A stretch of DNA of 16,239 nucleotides from CAZJJK01 sp964546285 (GCA_964546285.1 CAZJJK010000074.1:1-16239); one strand, 5' to 3'; shown: positions 8,184 through 15,080, counted from the stretch's first letter. Translations and numbers: made by a program. The notes: generated by a model from the sequence alone, not told the origin.

Positions 8184-8508
8184 GGGGATTTCATATAGTC
8201 GATAAAAAATGTGGCGCTTCTCCTTTTTAGGGACGCGGATTTTGGGGAAATTTCAAGATCCTATATTCCTAGCAGTGTGATTAGAAGGAGTAAAGAATTC
8301 ATCAAGCTTCACCGTAAAAGCCGTTGTTTTCGGTAATATGCAGATCACTATTTACAAGTTTAAGTGATAAAGGTTTCTTTGTATTTGTGATTTATCTTAA
8401 ACAGTTTTAGGCTGTTTTTGACATTTTTGAAAAGTCAATTCCTTGTATTATATTGATATGAAAATTCGATGAGCATTTTGTGTAGTGCCACGGGAAATAT
8501 ATTTTGGG
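8184..8508. other. Non-coding region between metE and the insertion sequence
   Basis: About 325 bp without a supportable gene. It holds a weak hairpin AAACAG / CTGTTT with a short T run (8399-8419), possibly a poor terminator, and a dyad TTGAC / GTCAA (8418-8422 and 8434-8438). A promoter-like pair TTGAAA-16-TATATT (8427-8432, 8449-8454) points into the insertion sequence. Confidence 0.4.
8399..8419 (+). terminator. Weak hairpin with T run downstream of metE
   Basis: A 6-bp stem AAACAG / CTGTTT with a 7-nt loop runs straight into a few T residues. It is AT-rich, and it lies more than 200 bp after the metE stop, so it is only a weak candidate for a metE terminator. Confidence 0.25.
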
Positions 8509-8521
8509 GTTTCTGAACAAC
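8509..8521 (+). repeat. Left terminal inverted repeat of the insertion sequence
   Basis: GTTTCTGAACAAC matches the reverse complement of 9590-9602 at 12 of 13 positions and lies about 100 bp before the transposase start. Confidence 0.6.
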
Positions 8522-8570
8522 TTCTAAAATGTTGTCAAGTAATGAATAACATGGTGTAATCGATACTGAA

Positions 8571-8610
8571 GTGCACGGAAATCGAAGGAAAAGACCCGAA
8601 ACCCGTGCAC
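8571..8610 (+). promoter_or_regulatory. Fold-back hairpin just before the transposase ribosome-binding site
   Basis: Perfect 8-bp arms GTGCACGG (8571-8578) and CCGTGCAC (8603-8610) are separated by 24 nt. The right arm ends 2 nt before the GGAG (8613-8616) that serves ATG 8623. Such structures in insertion sequences can reduce transposase translation from read-through transcripts; that role here is inferred. Confidence 0.5.
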
Positions 8611-8622
8611 CTGGAGTGCCGA

Positions 8623-9564
8623 ATGTACCGAAAGCGCTATCAGATGGAAGCCCAAATTCCACTCGATGAATTTTATATGGCATTTGGGGGACGGCTTTCA
8701 AAATCCAATCGATGGGTAAAGCCTGCCGACATGATCCCTTGGGATGTTGTAGAAAAACGCTATGCGGAGCAATTCAAATCGACCGTTGGAAATCCAGCAT
8801 ACCCGGTTCGTGTTGCCTTCGGGGCGCTGATCATCAAAGAAAAATTGAAGATCACTGACGAGGAGACCGTCCTGCAGATCCGTGAAAATCCCTATCTGCA
8901 GTACTTCATCGGCTACACCGCCTACAGCGATAAACAGCCGTTCCATGCGATCGCGTGCGGGAAAGCGAAGGCGATGTACGAATATGGAGCTACTAAGATT
9001 TCCCTAAGTCTCGTTGTTGGTTATGCGACCGTTGATCGGATATCGTGGGACAACTACAACGAATTTGACGATTTAAAACGGGTAGTCACTGAATACAAGG
9101 CGAAGTATTGGTTTTATCCTGCAGTCGTGTGTGCCGACAAGATTTACCGGAGCCATGATAATCTCGAGTTCTACAAAGAACACGGGATCCGACTGTCCGG
9201 GCAAAAACTCGGGCGACCGCATGGCGATCCAAAACAGAAAAGAGAAACTTCCCGCATCGAACGAAAAGATGATCGGATGCGGATTCCGATCGAAGGGAAA
9301 TTCGGTGAAGGGAAACGGTGCTATGCGCTGGTTAGATTGGCCACGAAGCTAGAAGAAACCAGCGAAACGTCGATTATGGTAAGCTTCGTCGCTATGAACT
9401 TGGAAAGGTTCGGGAGAGACCGAGCGCGGTCTTTTATTTTTGTCTTTTTTTATTGGATCAGTCGCCTACAAGCGCGTTTATATACATTGTTTCTCCGGGG
9501 TCTCCACTGTTTCGTTCGAGAAAAATCCTGGAATCTGTCCACCGCAATAGCACAAGCGGCTTGA
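8623..9564 (+). pseudogene. IS5-type transposase with internal in-frame deletion
   Basis: The N-terminal part (MYRKRYQMEAQIPLDEFYMAFGG..., then RENPYLQYFIGY) is the helical DNA-binding region typical of long IS5/IS1182-like transposases. The C-terminal part (GYATVDRISWDNYNEFDDLK..., DKIYRS, GIRLSGQKLGRP, EGKFGEGKRCYAL, KLEETSETSI) is the end of the DDE domain, including the likely second Asp (CADKIYR) and the Glu (IEGKFG). Between QPFH and KAKAMYEYG, near nt 8945-8975, the segment that normally links them is missing. That segment should contain the first catalytic Asp. The reading frame is kept, giving 313 residues where relatives usually exceed 430. The enzyme is therefore expected to be inactive. 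The start at 8623 has GGAG 6 nt upstream; an upstream GTG at 8605 lies inside the hairpin arm and is less likely. Confidence 0.85.
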
Positions 9565-9589
9565 AAATCGGGGAAAAACAAAATGGGCG

Positions 9590-9602
9590 GTTGTTCAGCA
9601 AC
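9590..9602 (-). repeat. Right terminal inverted repeat of the insertion sequence
   Basis: GTTGTTCAGCAAC is the inverted partner of 8509-8521 (12 of 13) and lies 26 bp beyond the transposase stop codon. Confidence 0.6.
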
Positions 9603-9671
9603 GCTTACTGATTTCAATCTTTTAAATGATACGAGTTCGTATAAAGATTCCAGAAAAGGGTGAAATAGATT

Positions 9672-9698
9672 AGCGCCCGAAGCCGGAGGCCGGGCGCT
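9672..9698 (-). terminator. GC-rich hairpin downstream of vapC
   Basis: Arms AGCGCCCG and CGGGCGCT (8 bp, perfect) enclose an inner GCC/GGC pairing, giving up to 11 bp with a 2-nt bulge. Read on the - strand it follows vapC by about 85 nt and is followed by AATCTATTTC, a weak T-rich tail. It is a plausible terminator for vapBC, or a dispersed GC-rich repeat. Confidence 0.4.
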
Positions 9699-9781
9699 GT
9701 CTTCGTACAAAAAAGGGGTTAGCTGTGAAATGGCGCTAAATACTATAAATAGAATGAATTAGATAATTGAAATATTAATAT

Positions 9782-10159
9782 TTACGAAAATAGTTGAATT
9801 TGATGAATTTCACTCATTAAGAAAAAATGCTTATCTAGGGTATATAGTTCTAGCCCATGTTCCATCACATTTTGGGCGATAACTAGATCATTGATTCCCA
9901 CACGGTTAATCCCACTCTTTAGGTTTTTGATTTGCATCGCAATGATTCCGTTCCATACAATTACTAAATCAACTTTTGTTATGGTATTGAGTAATTCAAC
10001 TAGTTTTTCTTCACCCTTCTGAATGATGGAAGGTACTAGTTCAGCCAAAACCAAGTCATTGATACAAATGCTATTATTTTCAATAAGCTTATTTAATGGA
10101 AGAGTTATATCATTTCCACGGAAATACTCTATCCAAACTGAAGAATCTACTAAAACCAT
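9782..10159 (-). CDS. vapC: VapC-type PIN-domain ribonuclease toxin
   Basis: The 125-residue PIN-domain protein is a metal-dependent ribonuclease; VapC toxins cleave tRNA or rRNA and stop translation unless bound by VapB. All four acidic active-site residues are visible: D5 (VDSSVW), E40 (LAELV), D91 (GINDLVIA) and D109 (TLDKHF). Length and spacing are typical, so the toxin looks intact. Its start is 2 bp beyond the vapB stop, the standard antitoxin-first arrangement, and both are probably translated from one mRNA. The exact RNA target cannot be told from sequence. Confidence 0.93.
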   Translation of the reverse strand: MVLVDSSVWIEYFRGNDITLPLNKLIENNSICINDLVLAELVPSIIQKGEEKLVELLNTITKVDLVIVWNGIIAMQIKNLKSGINRVGINDLVIAQNVMEHGLELYTLDKHFFLMSEIHQIQLFS

Positions 10160-10161
10160 AG

Positions 10162-10353
10162 TTAACGATCCCGTAATATATCTAAATCTATGTCGATATT
10201 GATTTTACCAAAGAAAGTGGTAATTTCCTTGATTCTTTCCCTTTGAATTAGGTTTTCAAGAGCGGTTTTAATGACGTCAGTTTTGGATTTACGATGTGTG
10301 AGTGTCATTGCTTCTTCAATTAGCGTTTCAGGTAAATCTAAAGTAGTTCGCAT
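10162..10353 (-). CDS. vapB: VapB-type antitoxin
   Basis: The 63-residue protein begins MRTTLDLPETLIEEAMTLTHRKSKTDVIKTALENLIQRE, a ribbon-helix-helix DNA-binding module of the short VapB type (one beta strand, TTLDLP, then two helices). The C-terminal tail (EITTFFGKINIDIDLDILRDR) is the usual toxin-binding segment with aromatic and arginine residues. It neutralises the VapC encoded 2 bp downstream and, as a complex, normally represses its own promoter. AAGGAGGG lies about 9 nt before the ATG. A matching operator covers the promoter. Confidence 0.92.
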   Translation of the reverse strand: MRTTLDLPETLIEEAMTLTHRKSKTDVIKTALENLIQRERIKEITTFFGKINIDIDLDILRDR

Positions 10354-10371
10354 AAGAATTACCCTCCTTAA

Positions 10372-10398
10372 GCATATATTACATTATACATTATATGC
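10372..10398 (-). promoter_or_regulatory. vapBC operator dyad
   Basis: Perfect arms GCATATA (10372-10378) and TATATGC (10392-10398) flank a 13-bp spacer containing part of a tandem ACATTAT repeat (10381-10387, 10388-10394). It covers the -10 region and start site of the vapBC promoter, the expected place for VapB/VapBC autoregulation. Confidence 0.6.
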
Positions 10399-10411
10399 AT
10401 GGAAAGGTGAA
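10383..10411 (-). promoter_or_regulatory. vapBC promoter
   Basis: On the - strand, TTCACC (10411-10406) is the -35 and a perfect TATAAT (10388-10383) is the -10, with 17-bp spacing. A second TATAAT lies at 10395-10390. Transcription would start near 10376, about 23 nt before the vapB start. Confidence 0.6.
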
Positions 10412-10483
10412 TACCTATGACGATTATCATAATGATTCATTTTACAAGTCGCCTATACACATGTTGATGAATTGTTACAAATT

Positions 10484-10500
10484 AGCCGCTTAAAGCGGCT
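10484..10500. repeat. Perfect hairpin AGCCGCTT / AAGCGGCT
   Basis: Eight-bp arms are separated by a single A. As RNA it would form a 6-bp stem with a TTAAA loop. On the - strand it is followed by AATTTG, so it might act as a weak terminator of leftward transcription. Confidence 0.5.
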
Positions 10501-10503
10501 CCC

Positions 10504-10520
10504 TCACAATGTGATTGTGA
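10504..10520. repeat. Perfect dyad TCACAAT-GTG-ATTGTGA
   Basis: Two perfect 7-bp arms surround a 3-bp centre, 3 bp after the previous hairpin. The 17-bp size fits a dimeric protein-binding site, but no gene starts beside it. Confidence 0.5.
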
Positions 10521-10524
10521 TATT

Positions 10525-10584
10525 CATGGTTTCCAGTTTCTTCTCTTGCCGCCTCCTGGTGGCATTCTGGTGGCGTGAACCATG
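10525..10584. repeat. Nested inverted repeat with alternative pairing
   Basis: Outer arms CATGGTT (10525-10531) and AACCATG (10578-10584) pair perfectly. Inside, GCCGCC (10548-10553) can pair with GGTGGC at either 10558-10563 or 10569-10574, because CTGGTGGC is directly repeated (10556-10563, 10567-10574). Confidence 0.45.
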
Positions 10585-10708
10585 ACCTTACTACTAAAAA
10601 TGAAAGAGATTATTTGCTACGCCAGGACGGCGCGGCACGGTAGTTCGGGTTGAGGCCATGGCAACCAACGTTTCAGAAATATACGAAGTTGCCTGGTACC
10701 CCGAAAGA

Positions 10709-10757
10709 TTGATAAATATCTGGGAAATTGTATCACAATTTCCCAGATATTTATCAA
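10709..10757. repeat. Perfect 23-bp palindrome with 3-nt loop
   Basis: Arms 10709-10731 and 10735-10757 are exact reverse complements around ATC (left arm begins TTGATAAATATC and ends GGGAAATTGT). TTGCC (10689-10693) and GGCAA (10759-10763) can extend the pairing beyond a bulge. There is no clean T tract on either side. It could be a two-way terminator, a mobile-element scar or a dispersed repeat. Confidence 0.8.
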
Positions 10758-10895
10758 AGGCAATTTGGGTGGAGGGCTTTAGCCCGTAACCGCATATTTC
10801 TTGTTATGCGATGGCCAGAGCGTAAGCTCCAGGAAAAATCCCCGCGCCCCGTCGGAGCACAGGACGTACGGAGGCGTTTTTTACATACTATAGCT

Positions 10896-11924
10896 TTACA
10901 TCCAAAACCACATAAGCCCGTTATAGGTATATTCCATCGCTGCATGACCGTCATGCGAATAACCGGCTTTTACCCGATAGGCAATATTACCAGATTCTTC
11001 ACTTTCCGCAGAAATGAAATTCCCGCTCGGCATACTCAGCATTCCTTCGATTTGACTGGTGAAATGTCCGTATTCAAAGTCGTTGGTACCGGAAAAAGCA
11101 TAAATAAAGAAGTCATTAGGGCTGTGTCCCGAAGCGGTGACCGCGGCATCAACATCATCGCCTTCGTAATCCATCGCGCCGCTCATGGGTAGGAAATAGC
11201 GGAACTCATCCAGGCAATTGACGAAGGTATACCAGGTGGTAACCGACCCCATGGAAAAACCACCGAAACCGCGGTGGTCTCTGGAGTTTTTAATATCCTC
11301 CGGTCTTGTACTTTCGGCATATGTCGAATAAGTTCCTTCCACGGCAGGAATAAGGTCGTTTACAAGTTCATTGTGATAATTAACTGTCAGGGTGTAGAAG
11401 GCAAGGGTATAATTTGCACTATCCTCTGAGCTTTCATTATTGTATGTGGGACATACAATAATAAGCGGTTCGAAATCTCCGTTCTCTATGGCATTGTCGA
11501 TCACATTCTTCATGGCGTTCGGTCGACCCGGTGTGCCGAGGGTGGTGGTTTCATTACTCCATCCGCCGTGCATCAGATAAAAAACATTGTATTTCTTGTC
11601 TTCCGTGTATCCATGTGGCAGATATACAATAGCCCGTTTTGTAAGCACCCTTCTCTTTTGTTCATATGTTTTAGATTCGTATGTGTTATAGGTCAGCTCA
11701 ACTAGCGTACCCTGCTGATCCGCCGCCTGGTAATAGTCCTGCGGAATTGTAGCCAATTCCTGTGGAACCTGGTGATCAGTACTGGTTCCACTATTCATAC
11801 CGGTTCCTACTTCCGAGTCAGCGACCGAAGCATCAGCTGATGTATCCTGGCTACCCCCTGCCTCGAGCGAGCCGATAAGCAACAGTACCCCTGCTATAAT
11901 TCCGAATAGCCGTTTTACACTCAT
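10896..11924 (-). CDS. Secreted esterase, esterase-D/feruloyl-esterase-like fold
   Basis: The 342-residue protein has a signal peptide (KRLFGIIAGVLLLIGSL, cleavage near residues 20-23 before AGGSQ; no lipobox Cys) and a Ser/Thr/Asp-rich linker (25-50). An alpha/beta-hydrolase domain of the Pfam00756 type follows. It shows VYLPHGYTEDKKYNVFYLMHGG (100-121), the nucleophile elbow GGFSMGS (Ser224), a possible acid D282 (GTNDFEYG) and a C-terminal histidine in GYSHDGHAAMEY (H327 likely, H324 possible). Relatives include the feruloyl/acetyl-xylan esterases attached to xylanases, so an ester on plant polysaccharide is a reasonable but unproven substrate. It is the last gene of the - strand cluster, 13 bp after the preceding hydrolase; GAGG lies 8 nt before its ATG. 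Confidence 0.87.
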   Translation of the reverse strand: MSVKRLFGIIAGVLLLIGSLEAGGSQDTSADASVADSEVGTGMNSGTSTDHQVPQELATIPQDYYQAADQQGTLVELTYNTYESKTYEQKRRVLTKRAIVYLPHGYTEDKKYNVFYLMHGGWSNETTTLGTPGRPNAMKNVIDNAIENGDFEPLIIVCPTYNNESSEDSANYTLAFYTLTVNYHNELVNDLIPAVEGTYSTYAESTRPEDIKNSRDHRGFGGFSMGSVTTWYTFVNCLDEFRYFLPMSGAMDYEGDDVDAAVTASGHSPNDFFIYAFSGTNDFEYGHFTSQIEGMLSMPSGNFISAESEESGNIAYRVKAGYSHDGHAAMEYTYNGLMWFWM

Positions 11925-11937
11925 TGTTCATTCCTCT

Positions 11938-12885
11938 TCATTGCAACTGCTTCTCCCAGAACTGGACCGCATTATCTATCCACCCTTCCGCGACCGTCCC
12001 CTCACCAAGGCCGAACCCATGGGGTAGGCCGTTAAAAACTTCAATCTCCGTGTCTGTACCGTTTGCCTTTATCTGATTAATACGGTTCTCCATTGTACGA
12101 TAACTCGCAATTCCATCGCTGGTACCTACACATGCATAGGTGGGCGGCTCGTTTCCGTTTACCTCCGAGAGTCCTGTATACTGCATGATGACCGCAGAGG
12201 GTCGCGGATACTCCACTTCTCCAAAGGCCGCTGTCCCGTGTGATCCAAGCCAGGCGGCCATTCTCGCACCCGCTGAGCCTCCCCAGAGTGAATAATCCGT
12301 TGTGTCCACATCGAGTTCATCCGCATGTTCATGGACAATAGCTATTGCCCGTGCAAGATCCTCACTGGCAGTCCGGGCGCCCGGCCGGTAAATGAGCGCG
12401 AACGCATTGTATCCCATTTTGGATAATTCCAGGGCATGGGGAAAGCTGTCATGCATGGCTCCTACATATACAAAACCGCCGCCGGCATTGACTATGGCAA
12501 ACTTCTCCTGACGATTCCCTCTGAAAAAGAAAAGCCCCGTATCTTCCTTGGCGGGATCGGCGATTTTTTCTTCCTCGGTGTAGATGTCATAAAAAAGCTG
12601 TTCCCCCGCCTCTGCTTTAGCTTTCATATAGTTTACAATTTCGACAGTACGCTGCGGATTTACATTGCTGTACCATGGCAAGAGGCGGCTGACCTCACGG
12701 AGAGTTATATTCTTGTCGATCGTCTTATCGGCCGGGAAGATCAGTCTCCCGTATACTTCAAAAGCAGGGTCCTCAATAACATCCCATACTCTTGAGTTCT
12801 CCGTATACCTCACAGCCTGCCCTGCAAGCCAGTAAGCTAAAACAAAAAAAAGGGAAATTATTAGTATAGTCCTCTTGTTTTGCAT
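11938..12885 (-). CDS. Membrane-anchored alpha/beta hydrolase (carboxylesterase-like)
   Basis: The 315-residue protein begins with a basic tip and one hydrophobic segment (about 6-22, ILIISLFFVLAYWLAG), probably an uncleaved anchor that places the enzyme outside the cytoplasm. The catalytic domain has NAGGGF (133-138, in the place of the HGGG oxyanion motif), the nucleophile elbow WGGSAGAR (Ser204), D257 (GTSDGI) and H289 (LPHGF), a full triad typical of esterase/lipase-like hydrolases. The ribosome-binding site is modest (AGG about 9 nt upstream). A 128-bp gap with a hairpin separates it from the interrupted hydrolase upstream, so it may be partly independently expressed. The next gene follows after 13 bp. 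Confidence 0.85.
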   Translation of the reverse strand: MQNKRTILIISLFFVLAYWLAGQAVRYTENSRVWDVIEDPAFEVYGRLIFPADKTIDKNITLREVSRLLPWYSNVNPQRTVEIVNYMKAKAEAGEQLFYDIYTEEEKIADPAKEDTGLFFFRGNRQEKFAIVNAGGGFVYVGAMHDSFPHALELSKMGYNAFALIYRPGARTASEDLARAIAIVHEHADELDVDTTDYSLWGGSAGARMAAWLGSHGTAAFGEVEYPRPSAVIMQYTGLSEVNGNEPPTYACVGTSDGIASYRTMENRINQIKANGTDTEIEVFNGLPHGFGLGEGTVAEGWIDNAVQFWEKQLQ

Positions 12886-12972
12886 ACGATACTACCTGTC
12901 TCTCCCTGCTTGACTCATTCAAGCTCATTTAACCAGGCGATGATCACCTCTCTACTGTTTCACACAATTAGC

Positions 12973-12998
12973 CGGGAAACGGAATATTCGTCTTCCCG
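12973..12998 (-). repeat. Hairpin between two hydrolase genes
   Basis: Arms CGGGAA / TTCCCG (12973-12978, 12993-12998) pair perfectly, with further partial pairing inside. It lies 15 bp after the real end of the interrupted hydrolase. The following - strand bases are not T-rich, so an mRNA-processing or weak attenuator role is more likely than full termination. Confidence 0.35.
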
Positions 12999-13013
12999 CT
13001 GAAATCATACTTC

Positions 13014-14102
13014 TCAATTACCCAAACCTTTTTCATCCATGAACTTTAAAATCGTATCGGCTATTTCCTGGTTGTTCAAATCGGACATGATAAAATGTGT
13101 ATTTCCGCTTATCCCGATTTTTGGAAGATGTACAATCGTAACATCGCCTCCATTGCTGTTCACCAGATCGGCCCACTGCTACGCGGATGCAAGAGACCGC
13201 CGCCAGAATTCCTGCGAAGGTATATCTGTTTCCTCATCGGGGATATTATCTCCGTAATAGACAACGATGGGGATCTGGGTCAGTTTCATAAAATCCTCCA
13301 TCGCAACTCTTCCGTAAGATTGTGAAGGATCAGCATTCGGATCAAGCGGAAATGCGAAACCTCCCGGTTCAATTGCAACAATTGCCTTTACATTTTTATT
13401 GGCAATCGCAGTCTGCCATCCGGTCATGCCGCTGGCTGAATGAGTAAAAAGGATTCCGGGTCCGACGCGGTCAAATATCGCCGACATCGCAGTTACGGTT
13501 GCATTCCGTTCCGCTGTGCTACCAGTATCAGGAACCATCATCCGGAAAAACTGATCGAGTGAATCTTCATCACGAGGAAACTGTATCCCTTCGTAATAAT
13601 CAGGCCACAGACCGATACGGAACTGGGTAAACCATGTTTGATCGTCTGGTGTCGCGGATATCGCTCCTGGTCCGCTTACCTGTCCTGCTTCACCACGGCC
13701 GGGCTGATCAACAAGATATACGCTGTAGCCATTCTTTAAAAAGATGGTTGAGAATCCTTCCCGTCCGTCAGCTGTCATTTGCCAGCTCCGGCGAGACTGG
13801 CCATATCCGTGAAGGAATACCATAGGATACTCCTTGGCATTAACCGGAATCTGATAAAACACATCCCCATGGTCGCCATGCCGTGTTTGACCGCCTTGTG
13901 GGACCATCCATGGCTGCATCGGATCATATTTACCTTCACTGGTGACTACAACTCCACCGGCTGAAAAATTGCCCTGTTCCCGGATAGATATAATTGCGGT
14001 TGCACTGTTACCTGGATTGCTGCTGCCGCCGATAGTGCTGCAAGCCGTGAAAATTACTGTTGCCAGCAAAACCGACAGCAGAAAAGTCATTGATTTATTC
14101 AT
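13014..14102 (-). pseudogene. Lipoprotein alpha/beta hydrolase interrupted by an in-frame amber codon
   Basis: The first 307 codons (14102 down to 13182) encode a lipoprotein signal with lipobox IFTA-C (Cys21), the oxyanion segment MVFLHGYGQSRRSW (94-107) and a nucleophile elbow FTHSASG (Ser222). Codon 308 (13181-13179) is TAG. The same frame then continues for 54 codons to TGA at 13016-13014, reading QWADLVNSNGGD, VHLPKIGI, GNTHF, SDLNNQEIAD and MDEKGL. GNTHF (H336) is where the catalytic histidine of this fold should be, so the 307-residue product alone should be inactive. The simplest cause is a CAG-to-TAG nonsense mutation; a sequencing error or amber read-through are alternatives. AGGGAGGG precedes the ATG, and the reductase gene ends 13 bp upstream. 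Confidence 0.88.
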
Positions 14103-14115
14103 TTTCTCCCTCCCT

Positions 14116-14964
14116 TTAATCTATTCTTCTTTCGGATAAAAACTTGACCATTTCCGGGTCCTGATGGCTGAAGAAGAGGCTGGTGTTCCGGTCAAGTTCT
14201 TTGATGGTCTCCATCTCATCCTCGCTCAGGCTGAAATCGAACACATCAATATTCTGGGCAATCCGGTCGGGTTGTACAGATTTCGGGATAACAACAACTC
14301 CTCTTTGAATCAACCAGCGCAGTACCACCTGGGCTACCGATTTATTGTGCTTTTTACCGATGGAAGAAAGCAGTTCGTTAGTAAATAGATTATTTCTGCC
14401 TTCGGCAAAGGGAGCCCAGGATTCTATCTGCACATCGTTCGCCTTGAGGAATTCCGCGGTTTTCTGTTGCTGATTGAAGGGGTGGATCTCAATCTGATTT
14501 ATGGCGGGTTTGATTTCCGAATGGATTATCAAATCCATTACACGGTAGTCGGGGAAATTACTGACACCGATAGCCCGTACCCTGCCTTCCCGGTACAGTT
14601 CCTCCATCGCCCGCCATGCTCCGAATATGTCGTTGTAAGGTTGATGGATCAGCAATAGGTCTATATAGTCCATCTGCAGTTTCTTAAGGGATTTCTCAAA
14701 GGCTTTCCACGTTTTTTCATACCCCACATCCTGAATCCATACTTTGGTAGTAATAAAGAACTCCGACCTGTCAACACTGCTTTCCTTGATAGCCCTTCCA
14801 ACGGCTTCTTCATTACCATAGGATGCCGCCGTATCAATAAGCCGGTATCCCGCTCGGACAGCTTCTTTCACACTTTTTATACATTCAACTTTATCGGGTA
14901 TCTGAAAAACACCGAACCCAAGTGCAGGCATGTCTATTCCATTGTTCAATTGTATATAATCCAT
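14116..14964 (-). CDS. Aldo/keto reductase (2,5-diketo-gluconate reductase-like)
   Basis: This 282-residue NADPH-dependent cytoplasmic oxidoreductase reduces aldehydes or ketones. The TIM-barrel family signature is complete: GYRLIDTAASYGNEEAVG with D44 and Y49, K74 (TTKVW), H107 (LLLIHQP), GVSNF (133-137), and the cofactor phosphate-binding segment IPKSVQPDRIAQN (226-238). Length and sequence match the DkgA/YvgN group, which acts on small carbonyls such as methylglyoxal or keto-sugars; the true substrate is unknown. AAGGAG lies 8 nt before the ATG. It is the first gene of the - strand cluster and is divergent from the AraC-type regulator, with 152 bp between them. Confidence 0.93.
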   Translation of the reverse strand: MDYIQLNNGIDMPALGFGVFQIPDKVECIKSVKEAVRAGYRLIDTAASYGNEEAVGRAIKESSVDRSEFFITTKVWIQDVGYEKTWKAFEKSLKKLQMDYIDLLLIHQPYNDIFGAWRAMEELYREGRVRAIGVSNFPDYRVMDLIIHSEIKPAINQIEIHPFNQQQKTAEFLKANDVQIESWAPFAEGRNNLFTNELLSSIGKKHNKSVAQVVLRWLIQRGVVVIPKSVQPDRIAQNIDVFDFSLSEDEMETIKELDRNTSLFFSHQDPEMVKFLSERRID

Positions 14965-15080
14965 AAAAATCTCCTTCCATAGCCTGGAAATATACTTTAA
15001 ATATAGGGGGCTTTTGATCCGCGGGATATACCATTTCTCCGCAATTATTGCCTGATCCTCCGATGTGCTGGTGTAAATGC

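Larger units (their letters stand above)
8509..9602 (+). mobile_element. IS5-type insertion sequence, internally deleted copy
   Basis: The element contains a decayed transposase gene. It appears bounded by near-perfect terminal inverted repeats: GTTTCTGAACAAC at 8509-8521, and GTTGTTCAGCAAC at 9590-9602, whose reverse complement GTTGCTGAACAAC matches 12 of 13. No clear target-site duplication is visible, so the exact outer ends may be off by a few bases. At about 1.1 kb it is shorter than intact relatives, in keeping with the missing middle of the transposase. Confidence 0.7.
10412..10895. other. Gene-free block dense in inverted repeats
   Basis: No supportable gene occurs between the end of the hydrolase cluster and the vapBC promoter. 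Instead there is a chain of perfect or near-perfect hairpins: 10484-10500, 10504-10520, 10525-10584 (nested), 10648-10666, 10709-10757, 10774-10785, 10791-10810 and 10818-10829. Some arms can pair in more than one way. On the - strand this would be the 3' untranslated part of the esterase transcript. Confidence 0.6.

Noticed and set aside
10420..10445. Fur-box-like ATTATCATAATGAT
   Set aside because: Only two of three expected hexamers match and the site lies upstream of a toxin-antitoxin promoter with a better operator; AT-rich chance match is likely.
10810..10880. Group II intron domain V-like stem near GACGTACGG
   Set aside because: The conserved catalytic triad and stem lengths of domain V are absent and no intron-encoded protein is nearby.
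10728..11192. Open frame on the + strand of 154 codons
   Set aside because: It runs antisense through the esterase gene, starts inside the palindrome and has no ribosome-binding site or family resemblance.
12436..12795. Open frame on the + strand of 119 codons
   Set aside because: It is the antisense shadow of the membrane-anchored hydrolase gene with no start signal.
13039..13325. Short + strand frames over the end of the interrupted hydrolase
   Set aside because: The - strand reading continues the hydrolase with conserved-looking motifs, so the + strand frames are shadows.
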